Below, one piece after another: positions 34,067-41,833 of a DNA stretch of 64,000 nucleotides; the stretch's first letter is position 1; every line of letters begins with the position of its first letter. The DNA comes from Fimbriimonadaceae bacterium (GTDB lineage Bacteria; Armatimonadota; Fimbriimonadia; Fimbriimonadales; Fimbriimonadaceae): assembly GCA_022843485.1 (NCBI GenBank), contig JALHNM010000003.1, forward strand, positions 207,871 through 271,870. Reading direction: 5' to 3'. The translations under genes and the position numbers were made by a program. The notes under the pieces are model-generated. The model did no database searches. It saw only the letters and a list, made by a program, of their open reading frames with translations, and had not been told where the DNA came from.

Positions 34067-36475
34067 ATGGACGCTTCCCTCGGTACGCCCGCCGCTCCCT
34101 GGTCGCTCGTCGTCGGCCACCTCGGCCATGCCGCGGTCTTGGGAGCCCTCGCCGCGTTCGTGACCGCGATCGTGCTCGCGGCCGGATCGGCCAAGCGTCC
34201 GGAGTGGACGCCCTGGTCGGGCCGGGCAGCCTGGCTCGGCGGGGCCGCGGTCGCGACCGCCTTCGCCTGCCTCCTCGCCCTCTTCGTCCGAGACCAGTTC
34301 CAGTTCGCGTACGTCTTCAAGCACGGCGCCCTCGACCACGAGCTCCGGTACAAGATTGCGGGCGTCTGGTCCGGCCAACAGGGCTCGATCCTCCTTTGGG
34401 CGTCGACCACAGCCCTGTTCGGGCTCCTCGCCCTCCGCGGGACGGGCGGGTACCGGCGGTGGTACACCGTCGTCTTCGGCGCGGTCATGACCGGCATCAC
34501 GTCGATCCTGGTCTTCGAGTCGCCGTTCGTCCTGCGGGCCCCGGTAGACGGGCAGTTCCTCGTGCCGACCACCGGCCAAGGCATGGCCCCTTCCCTCCTC
34601 AACTACTGGGTCACGATCCACCCGCCTACGATCTTCCTTGGGTTCGGCTCGCTGGTCGTCCTCTACTGCTGGGCGATGGCGGCCATGCTCCAACGCGACA
34701 TGGTGGGGTGGGTGCCGGGGGTGCGCCCGTGGGTCCTCGTCTCCACGACCCTCGTCGGCCTCGGGTTGACGATGGGCGGGTTCTGGGCCTACGAAACGCT
34801 GGGCTGGGGCGGCTTCTGGATGTGGGACCCGGTCGAGAACGTGAGCTTTGTGCCTTGGTGCCTCACCGCGGCCCTGATCCACGGGGCGTTCGTCCAACAG
34901 GCCCGCCGTAAGTGGTTCTTCACGAACGCGTTCCTGGCCTGCATGCCGTTCGTCGCGTTCGTGTACGGGACCTTCCTCACCCGGTCTGGCTTCCTCGGCG
35001 ACACGAGCGTCCACAGCTTCGCCTCGATGGACCGCAACGCCCTCTGGACCCTCGTCTCGCTCATGGCGGCGACGCTCTTCGGGTTCCTCGGCGTGTGGGC
35101 GGTGCGCCGGGTCCAGATGCGGGGCCAGCTCCCCGCCCCGATCATGGCCGAGCCGACCGGGCTGCACCGCGAGTCGTTCTTCGCCGTCGGGTCGTGGCTC
35201 CTCGCCGCCTTCGCGATCGTGACCGCCATCGGGATGAGCGTGCCGCTGATCCAGTCCCTTGCGGGCCAGCAGCCCAAGGTCGTCGAAGAGCAGCTCTACA
35301 ACACGGTGCTCGCGTTCTTCTTCGTGCCGCTCGTGCTGGCGATGGCGGTCGGGCCGTTCGTGACGTGGCGGGGGCTGGGTTTCCGGGCGCTGGTGGTCCG
35401 GATGCTCAACGTGCTCGCCGTCTCGATCGGGCTCACCGGGTTCACCCTGCTCTGGGCGAAGGGCGACTGGATGGGGATGACCGCCGACGCCGCGGCCACC
35501 GCCACGCTCCTTTTGCGCTGGGAAGTCAACCAACTCGCTTGGGTCATGTCGCTGACCTGGCTCTGCTGGTTCGGGGTCGTCGCCTCGGGCTGGCGGCTCG
35601 CCGAGACGTTCGGCCAGGTCAAGGGCTCGGTCGGCGGGATGCTCACCCACCTCGGAGTCCTCACCGCCGTCTTCGGCCTCGTGTTCTCCCGGGGCCTGCA
35701 GCAGAAGGAGCAACTGCTCCTGACCAGCCATAACTCGGTGAAGGCGTTCGGCTACGATTGGCTCGCCCAAGGGCCGACCAAGACCTACGCCGACCGAGAC
35801 AACAAGGTCAAGGTCCTGGTGAGCAACCCCCTCGCACGGTTCGAAATGTGGCCGGGGCTCTACTATCTCGGTACGGACGAGGCTGGCGAGCCCAGACCCT
35901 TTATCTGGCCGGGCATCCGCAACCAGCCCCTCTACGACCTTTACCTCGTCGTGCACGGCCTGACGTTCGACGCCAGCGACCCGACGGACATGAAGGTCGG
36001 CGAGACCCGGCTGCTCCCGACCGAACGGATGCTCGTCACCTACAACGGGTACCGCACGGAAGGGACCCCCGGGATGGCGGGGGCGAAGTTCGTCGCCGAC
36101 GTGACGGTCGACACCGTGAACGGGCGGCTGACGACCCAGCCCGCGATCAAGCTCGGGGCGAGCGGGATCGAGGACCTTCCGGCCGACCTTGGGGACCACC
36201 ACCGGGTGCGCCTCGTCAAGATCGACGCGGCCACCAAGGGTGCCACCCTACAAGTGCTCTATAAAGAACCGGCCTACCCGGTCGAGGTCTTCTATAAGCC
36301 CTTCACCGTCCTGGTCTGGGGCGGCGTCGGTATCATGACCATCGGTGGCTTTTTGGCCGCGTGGGGGCGCAGGACGTCCCGCCGGACACCGCCCGCCGCG
36401 CCCACGACCGAGGCCAAGGGCGAGCCAGGGGCCGCCGACCACGACGATGCGCCTGTCCCAGCTGCTCAAGTCTAA
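34067..36475 (+). CDS. ccmF: haem lyase CcmF/NrfE family
   Basis: 802-aa membrane protein that receives haem from CcmE and ligates it to apocytochrome c. About 15 helices. The tryptophan-rich WWD signature GWGGFWMWDPVENVSFVPW is at about residues 245-263, HPPTIFLGFG and the later FLTRSGFLGDTSVHSFA are typical CcmF segments, and a periplasmic domain follows at about 560-730 before the last helix. Longer than usual (about 650 aa) because of that domain. In operon with ccmE; CcmA-D, G and H are not in the window. The panD start lies 29 bases inside its 3' end. Confidence 0.95.
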   Translation: MDASLGTPAAPWSLVVGHLGHAAVLGALAAFVTAIVLAAGSAKRPEWTPWSGRAAWLGGAAVATAFACLLALFVRDQFQFAYVFKHGALDHELRYKIAGVWSGQQGSILLWASTTALFGLLALRGTGGYRRWYTVVFGAVMTGITSILVFESPFVLRAPVDGQFLVPTTGQGMAPSLLNYWVTIHPPTIFLGFGSLVVLYCWAMAAMLQRDMVGWVPGVRPWVLVSTTLVGLGLTMGGFWAYETLGWGGFWMWDPVENVSFVPWCLTAALIHGAFVQQARRKWFFTNAFLACMPFVAFVYGTFLTRSGFLGDTSVHSFASMDRNALWTLVSLMAATLFGFLGVWAVRRVQMRGQLPAPIMAEPTGLHRESFFAVGSWLLAAFAIVTAIGMSVPLIQSLAGQQPKVVEEQLYNTVLAFFFVPLVLAMAVGPFVTWRGLGFRALVVRMLNVLAVSIGLTGFTLLWAKGDWMGMTADAAATATLLLRWEVNQLAWVMSLTWLCWFGVVASGWRLAETFGQVKGSVGGMLTHLGVLTAVFGLVFSRGLQQKEQLLLTSHNSVKAFGYDWLAQGPTKTYADRDNKVKVLVSNPLARFEMWPGLYYLGTDEAGEPRPFIWPGIRNQPLYDLYLVVHGLTFDASDPTDMKVGETRLLPTERMLVTYNGYRTEGTPGMAGAKFVADVTVDTVNGRLTTQPAIKLGASGIEDLPADLGDHHRVRLVKIDAATKGATLQVLYKEPAYPVEVFYKPFTVLVWGGVGIMTIGGFLAAWGRRTSRRTPPAAPTTEAKGEPGAADHDDAPVPAAQV

Positions 36476-36809
36476 ACTGCACCACGCCCACGTCACCTAC
36501 GCGAACCCAGACTACGTCGGGAGCATCGAGGTGGACGCGGGACTGATGGCCCGGGTCGGGCTTCAGGACGGGGAGCTCGTCCACGTCTGGGGGGTCGACC
36601 ACACGGCGCGGATCCAGACCTACGTCTTCGCGGGCCCGCCCGGGGTCGTCGGGCTCAACGGCGGGGCCGCCCAGTTCTTCAAGGCCGGTGACCGCGTGAT
36701 CATCGCCGCCTTCGCCCTCACCGACGAAGCGGTCGTGCCGCAGGTCGTCCTACTCGACGAGGAGAACCGTGTCGTCCGAGACCTCACCCCGTTCAGCGTC
36801 CTCGGTTGA
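36447..36809 (+). CDS. panD: aspartate 1-decarboxylase
   Basis: Pyruvoyl enzyme that makes beta-alanine for pantothenate. 120 aa. YVGSIEVDAGLM contains the self-cleaving Gly25-Ser26 pair that yields the pyruvoyl group; LLKSKLHHAHVTYANPDY at the start, LNGGAAQFFKAGDRVIIAAFA and a final LDEENRV are all characteristic. The ATG at 36447 gives the standard length; it lies inside the end of ccmF. Overlaps pyrE by 41 bases. The clustering of cytochrome, pantothenate and pyrimidine genes looks like packing rather than function. Confidence 0.95.
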   Translation: MRLSQLLKSKLHHAHVTYANPDYVGSIEVDAGLMARVGLQDGELVHVWGVDHTARIQTYVFAGPPGVVGLNGGAAQFFKAGDRVIIAAFALTDEAVVPQVVLLDEENRVVRDLTPFSVLG

Positions 36810-37380
36810 GCTCGGGGCCCTGCTCGAATCGAGCGGGGCCGTCCTCCGTGGACACTTCGTGCTCACGAGCGGCCGCCACAGCGAGGTCTACTTCGAGAAG
36901 TTCCGGGTGCTCGAGCGGCCGGACGTCCTCTCCGCCCTCTGCGCGGAGACGGCCGCATGGGCGTCTTCGCTGAGCCAGCCGGTCGAACTCGTGGCCGGGC
37001 CCACCACGGGGGGGATCATCATCGCGTTCGAGGTCGCCCGGAGGCTCGGCGTGCCCGCGCTGTACGTCGAGAGCGTCGAAGGGGTGAAGACCTTGAGGCG
37101 GGGGGCGACCGTGCCGCAGGGGGCGCGGACGCTCGTCGTGGACGACGTGCTCACGACTGGGCTCTCGGTTCGCGAGACCGCCGCCGTGGTCGAGGCGGCC
37201 GGGGGCGAGGTCGTCGGGGTCGGGGTGCTCATCGACCGCTCCGAGCACGCCCCGGACTTCGGCGTCCCGCTCCACGCCGCCTACCGGGTCGAGGCCGCCT
37301 CCTACCCCCCGGACGCCGTCCCCCCCTGGCTCGCCGCCACGCCCATCACCAAGCCCGGCACGCGCCCGACCCCGGACTAG
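36769..37380 (+). CDS. pyrE: orotate phosphoribosyltransferase
   Basis: Joins orotate to PRPP in UMP synthesis. 203 aa; LTSGRHSEVYFEKFRVLERPD (residues about 34-54), AGPTTGGIIIAFEVARRLG and the PRPP loop TLVVDDVLTTGLSVRETAA match the family. The region around YVESVEGVKTLRRGATV replaces the usual Lys-rich flexible loop, with Arg in place of the expected Lys residues. GTG start well inside panD; the C-terminal tail is Pro/Thr-rich. Last gene of the ccmE-ccmF-panD-pyrE run. Confidence 0.93.
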   Translation: MSSETSPRSASSVELGALLESSGAVLRGHFVLTSGRHSEVYFEKFRVLERPDVLSALCAETAAWASSLSQPVELVAGPTTGGIIIAFEVARRLGVPALYVESVEGVKTLRRGATVPQGARTLVVDDVLTTGLSVRETAAVVEAAGGEVVGVGVLIDRSEHAPDFGVPLHAAYRVEAASYPPDAVPPWLAATPITKPGTRPTPD

Positions 37381-37471
37381 GGCCTGGGTCGGAGGGGCTC
37401 GGCCAGCCGTTCTCGAAGAAGTCGGACTTTAGTCCCAATTCTGTGCCCCCCGGGGGGGGGTAAGCCGGAAG

Positions 37472-37969
37472 GTGTTGTACAGTTTTAGCACTGTGAAAAT
37501 CACTGTACTCACTGGCCTTGTTGCTCTTCTGACCCTCCCTGGGCTCGCCCAGCAAACGCTTTGGATGCCGGACAACAGCGAACCCCGGATGTCAGGCGAG
37601 GTTGTGCCTGCAGTTTCCACTACGACGTCGGGAGCTCTCTTTTGGTACGCAGTCAAGGGCACTGATAAGGACACCTGGAAGAACACGCAGGGCCAGACTC
37701 AAGTCTTCGCCTCGGCAGCCCACGGGATCGACGACTCAACGATCCGGTCAGGCACGCTGCAGACGGTTGCGACGTCCAGTTATGTCGATGGAACGTACAC
37801 GTGGACGGTTACGATTCAGGCCCAGAGCGTGGCACGTGGCAGGCAGGTTATCCGGATCGACGACTTCGCCATTCACGACGACGAGACCCAAGGCCCGATT
37901 CAAGACCTCCCGCACCTTGTTGTCCAGGCGACAGTCGTCATCAGCGGCCCACCCCTGGAGGAGGACTGA
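37472..37969 (+). CDS. hypothetical exported protein
   Basis: 165 aa if started at GTG 37472; the second GTG at 37493 gives MKITVLTGLVALLTLPGLAQQ, a cleaner signal peptide. The mature part is Thr/Ser/Val-rich and beta-like (GTYTWTVTIQAQSVARGRQ, LPHLVVQATVVIS) without a recognised family. Codon use is visibly less GC-rich than its neighbours. The downstream 323-aa gene begins 3 bases after its stop, so both are one unit. A 7-bp inverted repeat (GTACAGT/ACTGTAC) straddles the start region. Function unknown. Confidence 0.65.
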   Translation: MLYSFSTVKITVLTGLVALLTLPGLAQQTLWMPDNSEPRMSGEVVPAVSTTTSGALFWYAVKGTDKDTWKNTQGQTQVFASAAHGIDDSTIRSGTLQTVATSSYVDGTYTWTVTIQAQSVARGRQVIRIDDFAIHDDETQGPIQDLPHLVVQATVVISGPPLEED

Positions 37970-37972
37970 CCC

Positions 37973-38944
37973 GTGACCGGCCTTGCCCTCAGCCTGCTCC
38001 TGATCCCGGTCGAAGCATTCACGTTCGAGGGTGGGCCGACATCAAGGTTCGCCGCCGCACTTGCGGAACGTACGAAGAGGCCCGTCGTCGTGGCACTCAG
38101 CCCGGGCGGGGTGGCCACCGGCGAGGCGCGGCTGTTCACAGGCGAGCCGGAGGAAGAGCCCCGGAGGACGATTCGGGACATCGCCGAGGGCTTCAAACTC
38201 GACGCGGTCTCGTCCGAGTCGCTCCTCTTCGGCCCACGTTCCCTCTCTAGCCGGGAGATCAACAAAGTGTCTGGCGTAGCGAGGGGCGTCGCCAAATGGA
38301 AGCCCTTCGAGGTCTCCCAACTCGAGGTGACAGGAGACGGCGTCGTTGTGGGCGATGGCAAGGGCGAAGCCCTCTGGCTCCGAGACCTCGGCGATTGGGA
38401 GTGGGAGCGACCTGTGCGCACACACCGGATCCTCCAAAGTCTGGCCGTCGTGCCCGTCGGCACCTGGCCGTCGCAGCGCGCCTTCCTCGCGGACGCCGTC
38501 GCTGCCGCCGCGGGGCGGTTGATCGAGAAGGACGACCACTGGCTCCTCGACATCGACCCCGTCGTCCTCCGTCGGCGCCTCCGGGCCGGAGTCTTCGCGA
38601 GCGTTACCTTCCCCGACGACCTCCAGGCCGCCTACGTGAGGGCCGCCCAGGCGGCGTTCGACGAGATCCCACTTGACCGGTTGGTCGAGACCCTGACGAC
38701 CAGCAAGGAGTGGGCCGAGCTCGAGCTGTCACCCGGAAAGGGGGCGGACGCCGTCCGCGAGTTCTTCGGCCTCTTCGTCGAGGCGGGGGATCGAGGGCGA
38801 CTCCTCCCTGCCCACCGCGAGATGGCCAATTCGATCCGAGCCCGGTGCTCGGGCCGGTTGCCCGTGGTCGTCTCGCTCTCGACCGACGGGATGGTCACGA
38901 TCGGGATCCTGACGTCCGACGGGAAGACGACGTTCTTCCCCTGA
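37973..38944 (+). CDS. hypothetical protein, probably exported
   Basis: 323 aa, GTG start 3 bases after the preceding gene. The N-terminus TGLALSLLLIPVEAFTF is hydrophobic and may be a short signal peptide or anchor. The rest is mixed alpha/beta with no motif I recognise; segments such as RTIRDIAEGFKLDAVSS and LPVVVSLSTDGMVTIGIL (near the C-terminus) are the most ordered-looking. No close homologue family comes to mind. Convergent with the small membrane gene, 5 bases apart. Confidence 0.65.
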   Translation: MTGLALSLLLIPVEAFTFEGGPTSRFAAALAERTKRPVVVALSPGGVATGEARLFTGEPEEEPRRTIRDIAEGFKLDAVSSESLLFGPRSLSSREINKVSGVARGVAKWKPFEVSQLEVTGDGVVVGDGKGEALWLRDLGDWEWERPVRTHRILQSLAVVPVGTWPSQRAFLADAVAAAAGRLIEKDDHWLLDIDPVVLRRRLRAGVFASVTFPDDLQAAYVRAAQAAFDEIPLDRLVETLTTSKEWAELELSPGKGADAVREFFGLFVEAGDRGRLLPAHREMANSIRARCSGRLPVVVSLSTDGMVTIGILTSDGKTTFFP

Positions 38945-38949
38945 CCCCA

Positions 38950-39246
38950 CTACCGCAGGTTGCCTAGGGACTGCCAGAACGTGAACCCACCGCCGAGGAC
39001 GGCGCTGACGAGCCAGACGACGAGGATGAGGGTCTTCTTCTCGTGCTTGAACTCGGCGAAGGCGTAGTAGAGCAGGTAAACGAAGCACAGCAGCGAGACG
39101 AGCCCCTTCCAGACCGCATTCTGGAAGGCGTGCACGAGGATGATGACGGAGCAGACGAGCGAGACGAGCGCGAAGAGGGTTCCGAGCATGGCGACGACCT
39201 GACCCAAGTTCCAAGACGGGCCCTGGTGCGTTCGGGTTGCGGTCAC
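38950..39246 (-). CDS. small integral membrane protein (three helices)
   Basis: 98 aa with three hydrophobic segments: LGQVVAMLGTLFALVSLVCS, ALV-type helix VWKGLVSLLCFVYLLYYAF and LILVVWLVSAVLGGGFTFW, separated by short polar turns (KHEKKT). Family unknown. Starts GTG inside the stop of the lipid kinase gene (GTGA), so coupled to it; may modulate membrane or lipid metabolism, an inference from context only. Confidence 0.7.
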   Translation of the reverse strand: MTATRTHQGPSWNLGQVVAMLGTLFALVSLVCSVIILVHAFQNAVWKGLVSLLCFVYLLYYAFAEFKHEKKTLILVVWLVSAVLGGGFTFWQSLGNLR

Positions 39247-40130
39247 TGGGGCGGGGCGGCGACCTGGAGGGCGCCCGACAGCGTCTCGACCCGCAAGGGC
39301 GTGACCCCCCGGACGTCGCCCTCGAGGTGGAACGCGACCGGCCGGTCAGTCTCGACCACGAGCGTGCGGCACCGCCTTGTGTGAACCTTCGGATGGTCGA
39401 CGTGCGCCCCCGAATCGACCTTCGTCAAGAGCCCCGCCACCTCGCCCGGGCCCACCCCCGCCCCCCAGACGACGTCCATGAGCCCGTCCGACGGGTCGGC
39501 CCCCGGCAGCACCATCATCCCCGCCCCGTAATACCGGGCGTGGCCTGCCGCTAGGAGCAGGAGACCAGGGACGTCGAGCGTCTCCCCGTCCAGCGTCACC
39601 TTGGCCACCGGCGGGCGGTAGCCGACGAGGGTCCGGGCGATCGCCAGGTAGTAGCGCACGCGAACGGGGAGCGCACGCCAGACCCGGGAGCGGGAGTTGA
39701 AGACCTTGGTCACCTCCGCGTCGAATCCGACCCCGGCCACGTTGACGAACGGCCGCTCCTCCCCGTCCCCCCACCGCGCTAAGCCGACGTCCACGGGACG
39801 CAGGGGCCCCCCGGCCGCGACCGCCAATGCTGCGACCGGGTCGGTGGGGAGGCCAAGGGTGCGGGCGTAGTCGTTCCCCGTCCCAACGGCCACGAGCCCG
39901 AGCCCAGCTCCCGTGCCGAGGAGCCCGGCCACGACCTCGTTGAGCGTCCCGTCCCCGCCCATCGCGACGACCCGCTCGGCCCCCGCCTCGGCGAACCGTC
40001 TCGCGGCTTCGGTCGCCTCGCCTGGTCGGGTGGTCACGCAGACCTCCCCCTCGGCCCCGAGCGTGGACCACATCCGACCCGCCCGTCCGCTCCCAGCGGA
40101 GGGGTTCACCACGTAGCAGACCCTCGTCAC
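39243..40130 (-). CDS. diacylglycerol/sphingosine kinase family lipid kinase
   Basis: 295 aa. VCYVVNPSAGSGRAGRMW at the N-terminus and VVAMGGDGTLNEVVAGLLG (residues about 54-72, the GGDGT nucleotide-binding signature) with LGLVAVGTGNDYAR define the DAGK catalytic domain of YegS/BmrU-like kinases. FVNVAGVGFDAEV and the C-terminal DGLMDVVWG complete the family pattern. Phosphorylates diacylglycerol or an undecaprenol-like lipid; the nearby uppP and wec genes make the latter attractive, but unproven. GTG start with a TAGACT box 9 bases upstream. Confidence 0.92.
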   Translation of the reverse strand: MTRVCYVVNPSAGSGRAGRMWSTLGAEGEVCVTTRPGEATEAARRFAEAGAERVVAMGGDGTLNEVVAGLLGTGAGLGLVAVGTGNDYARTLGLPTDPVAALAVAAGGPLRPVDVGLARWGDGEERPFVNVAGVGFDAEVTKVFNSRSRVWRALPVRVRYYLAIARTLVGYRPPVAKVTLDGETLDVPGLLLLAAGHARYYGAGMMVLPGADPSDGLMDVVWGAGVGPGEVAGLLTKVDSGAHVDHPKVHTRRCRTLVVETDRPVAFHLEGDVRGVTPLRVETLSGALQVAAPPQ

Positions 40131-40139
40131 GCGTGCGGG

Positions 40140-40145
40140 AGTCTA
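40140..40145 (-). promoter_or_regulatory. TANNNT -10 box of lipid kinase gene
   Basis: TAGACT on the minus strand ends 9 bases before the GTG start. Only 8 bases separate it from the plus-strand -10 box at 40154-40159, so the two divergent promoters overlap. Confidence 0.5.
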
Positions 40146-40153
40146 TCCGAAGG

Positions 40154-40159
40154 TATCGT
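40154..40159 (+). promoter_or_regulatory. TANNNT -10 box of small 73-aa gene
   Basis: TATCGT ends 6 bases before the GTG at 40166; no ribosome site is present, consistent with leaderless expression. Confidence 0.5.
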
Positions 40160-40165
40160 TAGGGC

Positions 40166-40387
40166 GTGCGCCAGCCCGTCGTCGCCGACCGCTACTACGT
40201 GACCTGGGAAGAGATCGGCAAGCCGCTGATCCCTGGGGACTACGAGATCCCGAACCTCGGGCTCCTCACCCTCGACGACGCCGACGTCCACTTCGCCACC
40301 CGCGTCCCGGGGGCCGCGTTCTTCGTGCGCCGCTCGGCCGCGCTCGGCGGGCGCTACGTGGTCGTCGCCCGCGAGCAGCCCGCCTAA
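40166..40387 (+). CDS. hypothetical small protein
   Basis: 73 aa, GTG start, with no signal or membrane segment. Composition is balanced (RYYVTWEEIGKPLIPGDYE, ADVHFATRVPGAAFFVRRS) and reads like a small soluble beta protein, but no family is recognised. Its dedicated -10 box and the clean start support a real gene. Convergent with pth, overlapping it by 4 bases. Confidence 0.6.
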   Translation: MRQPVVADRYYVTWEEIGKPLIPGDYEIPNLGLLTLDDADVHFATRVPGAAFFVRRSAALGGRYVVVAREQPA

Positions 40388-40986
40388 GGGCCGTTCACGA
40401 GGTTCATCGCACGCTCAAGGCCCTCGCGCAACCAGACCTCGACCCCGTCCGAGGCCCTCTCCACAGCCCTGTCCATTTCGACCCGCTCATCCGGTGGGAA
40501 CTTGCTCAGGACGTGGGCCACGGTCGGGTCGTCGCCCGCCTTGCCGATCCCCAACTTGATCCGGGGGTAGGTGTCCGTCCCGAGCGACTGGATGACGGAC
40601 CGGTGGCCGTTGTGCCCGCCGTGGCTCCCCTTGGGCTTCATCCGGACCCGGGCCACGGCAAGGTCGAGGTCGTCCGCCACGACCATGATCGACTCCGGGG
40701 GGATCGAAAAGTGCCTCGCGAGGGCCGCGACGGCCTGGCCGCTTAGGTTCATGAACGTCACCGGCTTGACCAAGACGACCGACCGGTCGGCCACCGTCCC
40801 CGTCCCGTAGACCGCCCGGAACTTGGCCGACCGCACCGGGACGCGGAACCGCCGGGCCAACTCGTCCACGACCTCGAAGCCCACGTTGTGGCGGGTGCCG
40901 TTGTACTCCGGGCCGGGGTTACCGAGCCCGACGACCATCGCCTCCGGAGGCAGATCAGGAGGCCCGGACTTCTTGAGCCACTTCAC
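40384..40986 (-). CDS. pth: peptidyl-tRNA hydrolase
   Basis: Recycles peptidyl-tRNAs dropped from ribosomes. 200 aa. VVGLGNPGPEYNGTRHNVGF (residues 18-37) carries the catalytic His and Asn; KPVTFMNLSGQAV, VVADDLDLAVARVRMKPKGSHGGHNGHRS and RIKLGIGKAGD are all signature segments. ATG lies 32 bases inside the end of uppP, so it is the last cistron of the envelope polysaccharide operon. Confidence 0.97.
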   Translation of the reverse strand: MKWLKKSGPPDLPPEAMVVGLGNPGPEYNGTRHNVGFEVVDELARRFRVPVRSAKFRAVYGTGTVADRSVVLVKPVTFMNLSGQAVAALARHFSIPPESIMVVADDLDLAVARVRMKPKGSHGGHNGHRSVIQSLGTDTYPRIKLGIGKAGDDPTVAHVLSKFPPDERVEMDRAVERASDGVEVWLREGLERAMNLVNGP

Positions 40987-41833
40987 CCCGGCTCACCCCC
41001 GTCGGACGGTCTTGGATGACCCCGGTCGCCCCGAGCGCCAAGATGACCAGGCCCAAGACGACCCGGTACACGACGAACACGGCCGTCGTCCGGGTCTGCA
41101 GGAACTTCATAAGGAAGGCGATGGCCGCGTAGCCCGAGACGAACGCCACGACCGTCGCGACGAGCGTGGGCCCCCAGCCCCCGCTCAAGAGGTCGCCACG
41201 CTCCTTGTACAGCTTGTAAAGCCCGGACAGTGTGATCGCCGGGATCGAGAGCAGGAACGAGAACCGCGCCGCCGACGCCCGGTCGAGGCCGAGGAACAGT
41301 CCCCCGGTGATCGTGCACCCGCTCCGGCTTGAACCAGGGATCAAGGCCAGGCACTGCCACACTCCGATGACGGCCCCGTCCCGGACGGTGACCGAGTCCA
41401 TCCCCCGCGTCTGTTTGGCCACCCGTTCGGCCAGGCCCATGAGCAGACCGAACCCGATCAGTGTCCCGGCCACGACCCAGAGAGAGCGGAACGTCGTGTC
41501 GATCCACCGCTCCAGCAGCAGCCCCACCACCGCGATGAGCACCGTGCCGACGGCGATCGCCCACCCGGTCCTCGCCTCGGGGCTCCCTCGCAGCTCCCGA
41601 TCGACGAGCGACCTCGCCCACCCCATGAAGGTGCGCACGAGGTCCGACCAGAAGTAGATGAACACCGCCACGATCGTGCCGAGCTGGATGACGGCGGTGA
41701 AGCCGGCCCCGGGGTCGTTCCAGCGCATGAGCTCCGGCACGAGGAACAGGTGCCCGCTGCTGCTGATCGGCAGGAACTCGGTGAGGCCCTGGATGAGCCC
41801 CATGACGACGGCTTGCACCCAGTCTAGGCCCAC
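40955..41833 (-). CDS. uppP: undecaprenyl-diphosphatase
   Basis: Recycles the lipid carrier of cell-wall and polysaccharide synthesis. 292 aa from GTG 41833, which overlaps the wecB stop; the longer frame to 41875 adds only non-conserved residues. GLTEFLPISSSGHLFLVPE (residues about 16-34) and ALIPGSSRSGCTITGGLFLG carry the conserved Glu, Ser and Arg active-site set of UppP/BacA. Eight hydrophobic helices. Between wecB and pth in one operon, functionally matched to the WecA-like gene that consumes undecaprenyl phosphate. Confidence 0.96.
   Translation of the reverse strand: MGLDWVQAVVMGLIQGLTEFLPISSSGHLFLVPELMRWNDPGAGFTAVIQLGTIVAVFIYFWSDLVRTFMGWARSLVDRELRGSPEARTGWAIAVGTVLIAVVGLLLERWIDTTFRSLWVVAGTLIGFGLLMGLAERVAKQTRGMDSVTVRDGAVIGVWQCLALIPGSSRSGCTITGGLFLGLDRASAARFSFLLSIPAITLSGLYKLYKERGDLLSGGWGPTLVATVVAFVSGYAAIAFLMKFLQTRTTAVFVVYRVVLGLVILALGATGVIQDRPTGVSRGEVAQEVRAS

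Noticed and set aside
33878..36202. 774-codon minus-strand frame opposite ccmF
   Set aside because: Low-complexity Arg/Glu/Gly/Pro-rich translation on the antisense of a clearly conserved membrane protein; a composition shadow.
37477..37508. Inverted repeat GTACAGT...ACTGTAC as an operator (BlaI/LexA-like)
   Set aside because: Only 7 bp arms with an 18-base spacer, no regulator gene nearby and no second copy; insufficient support.
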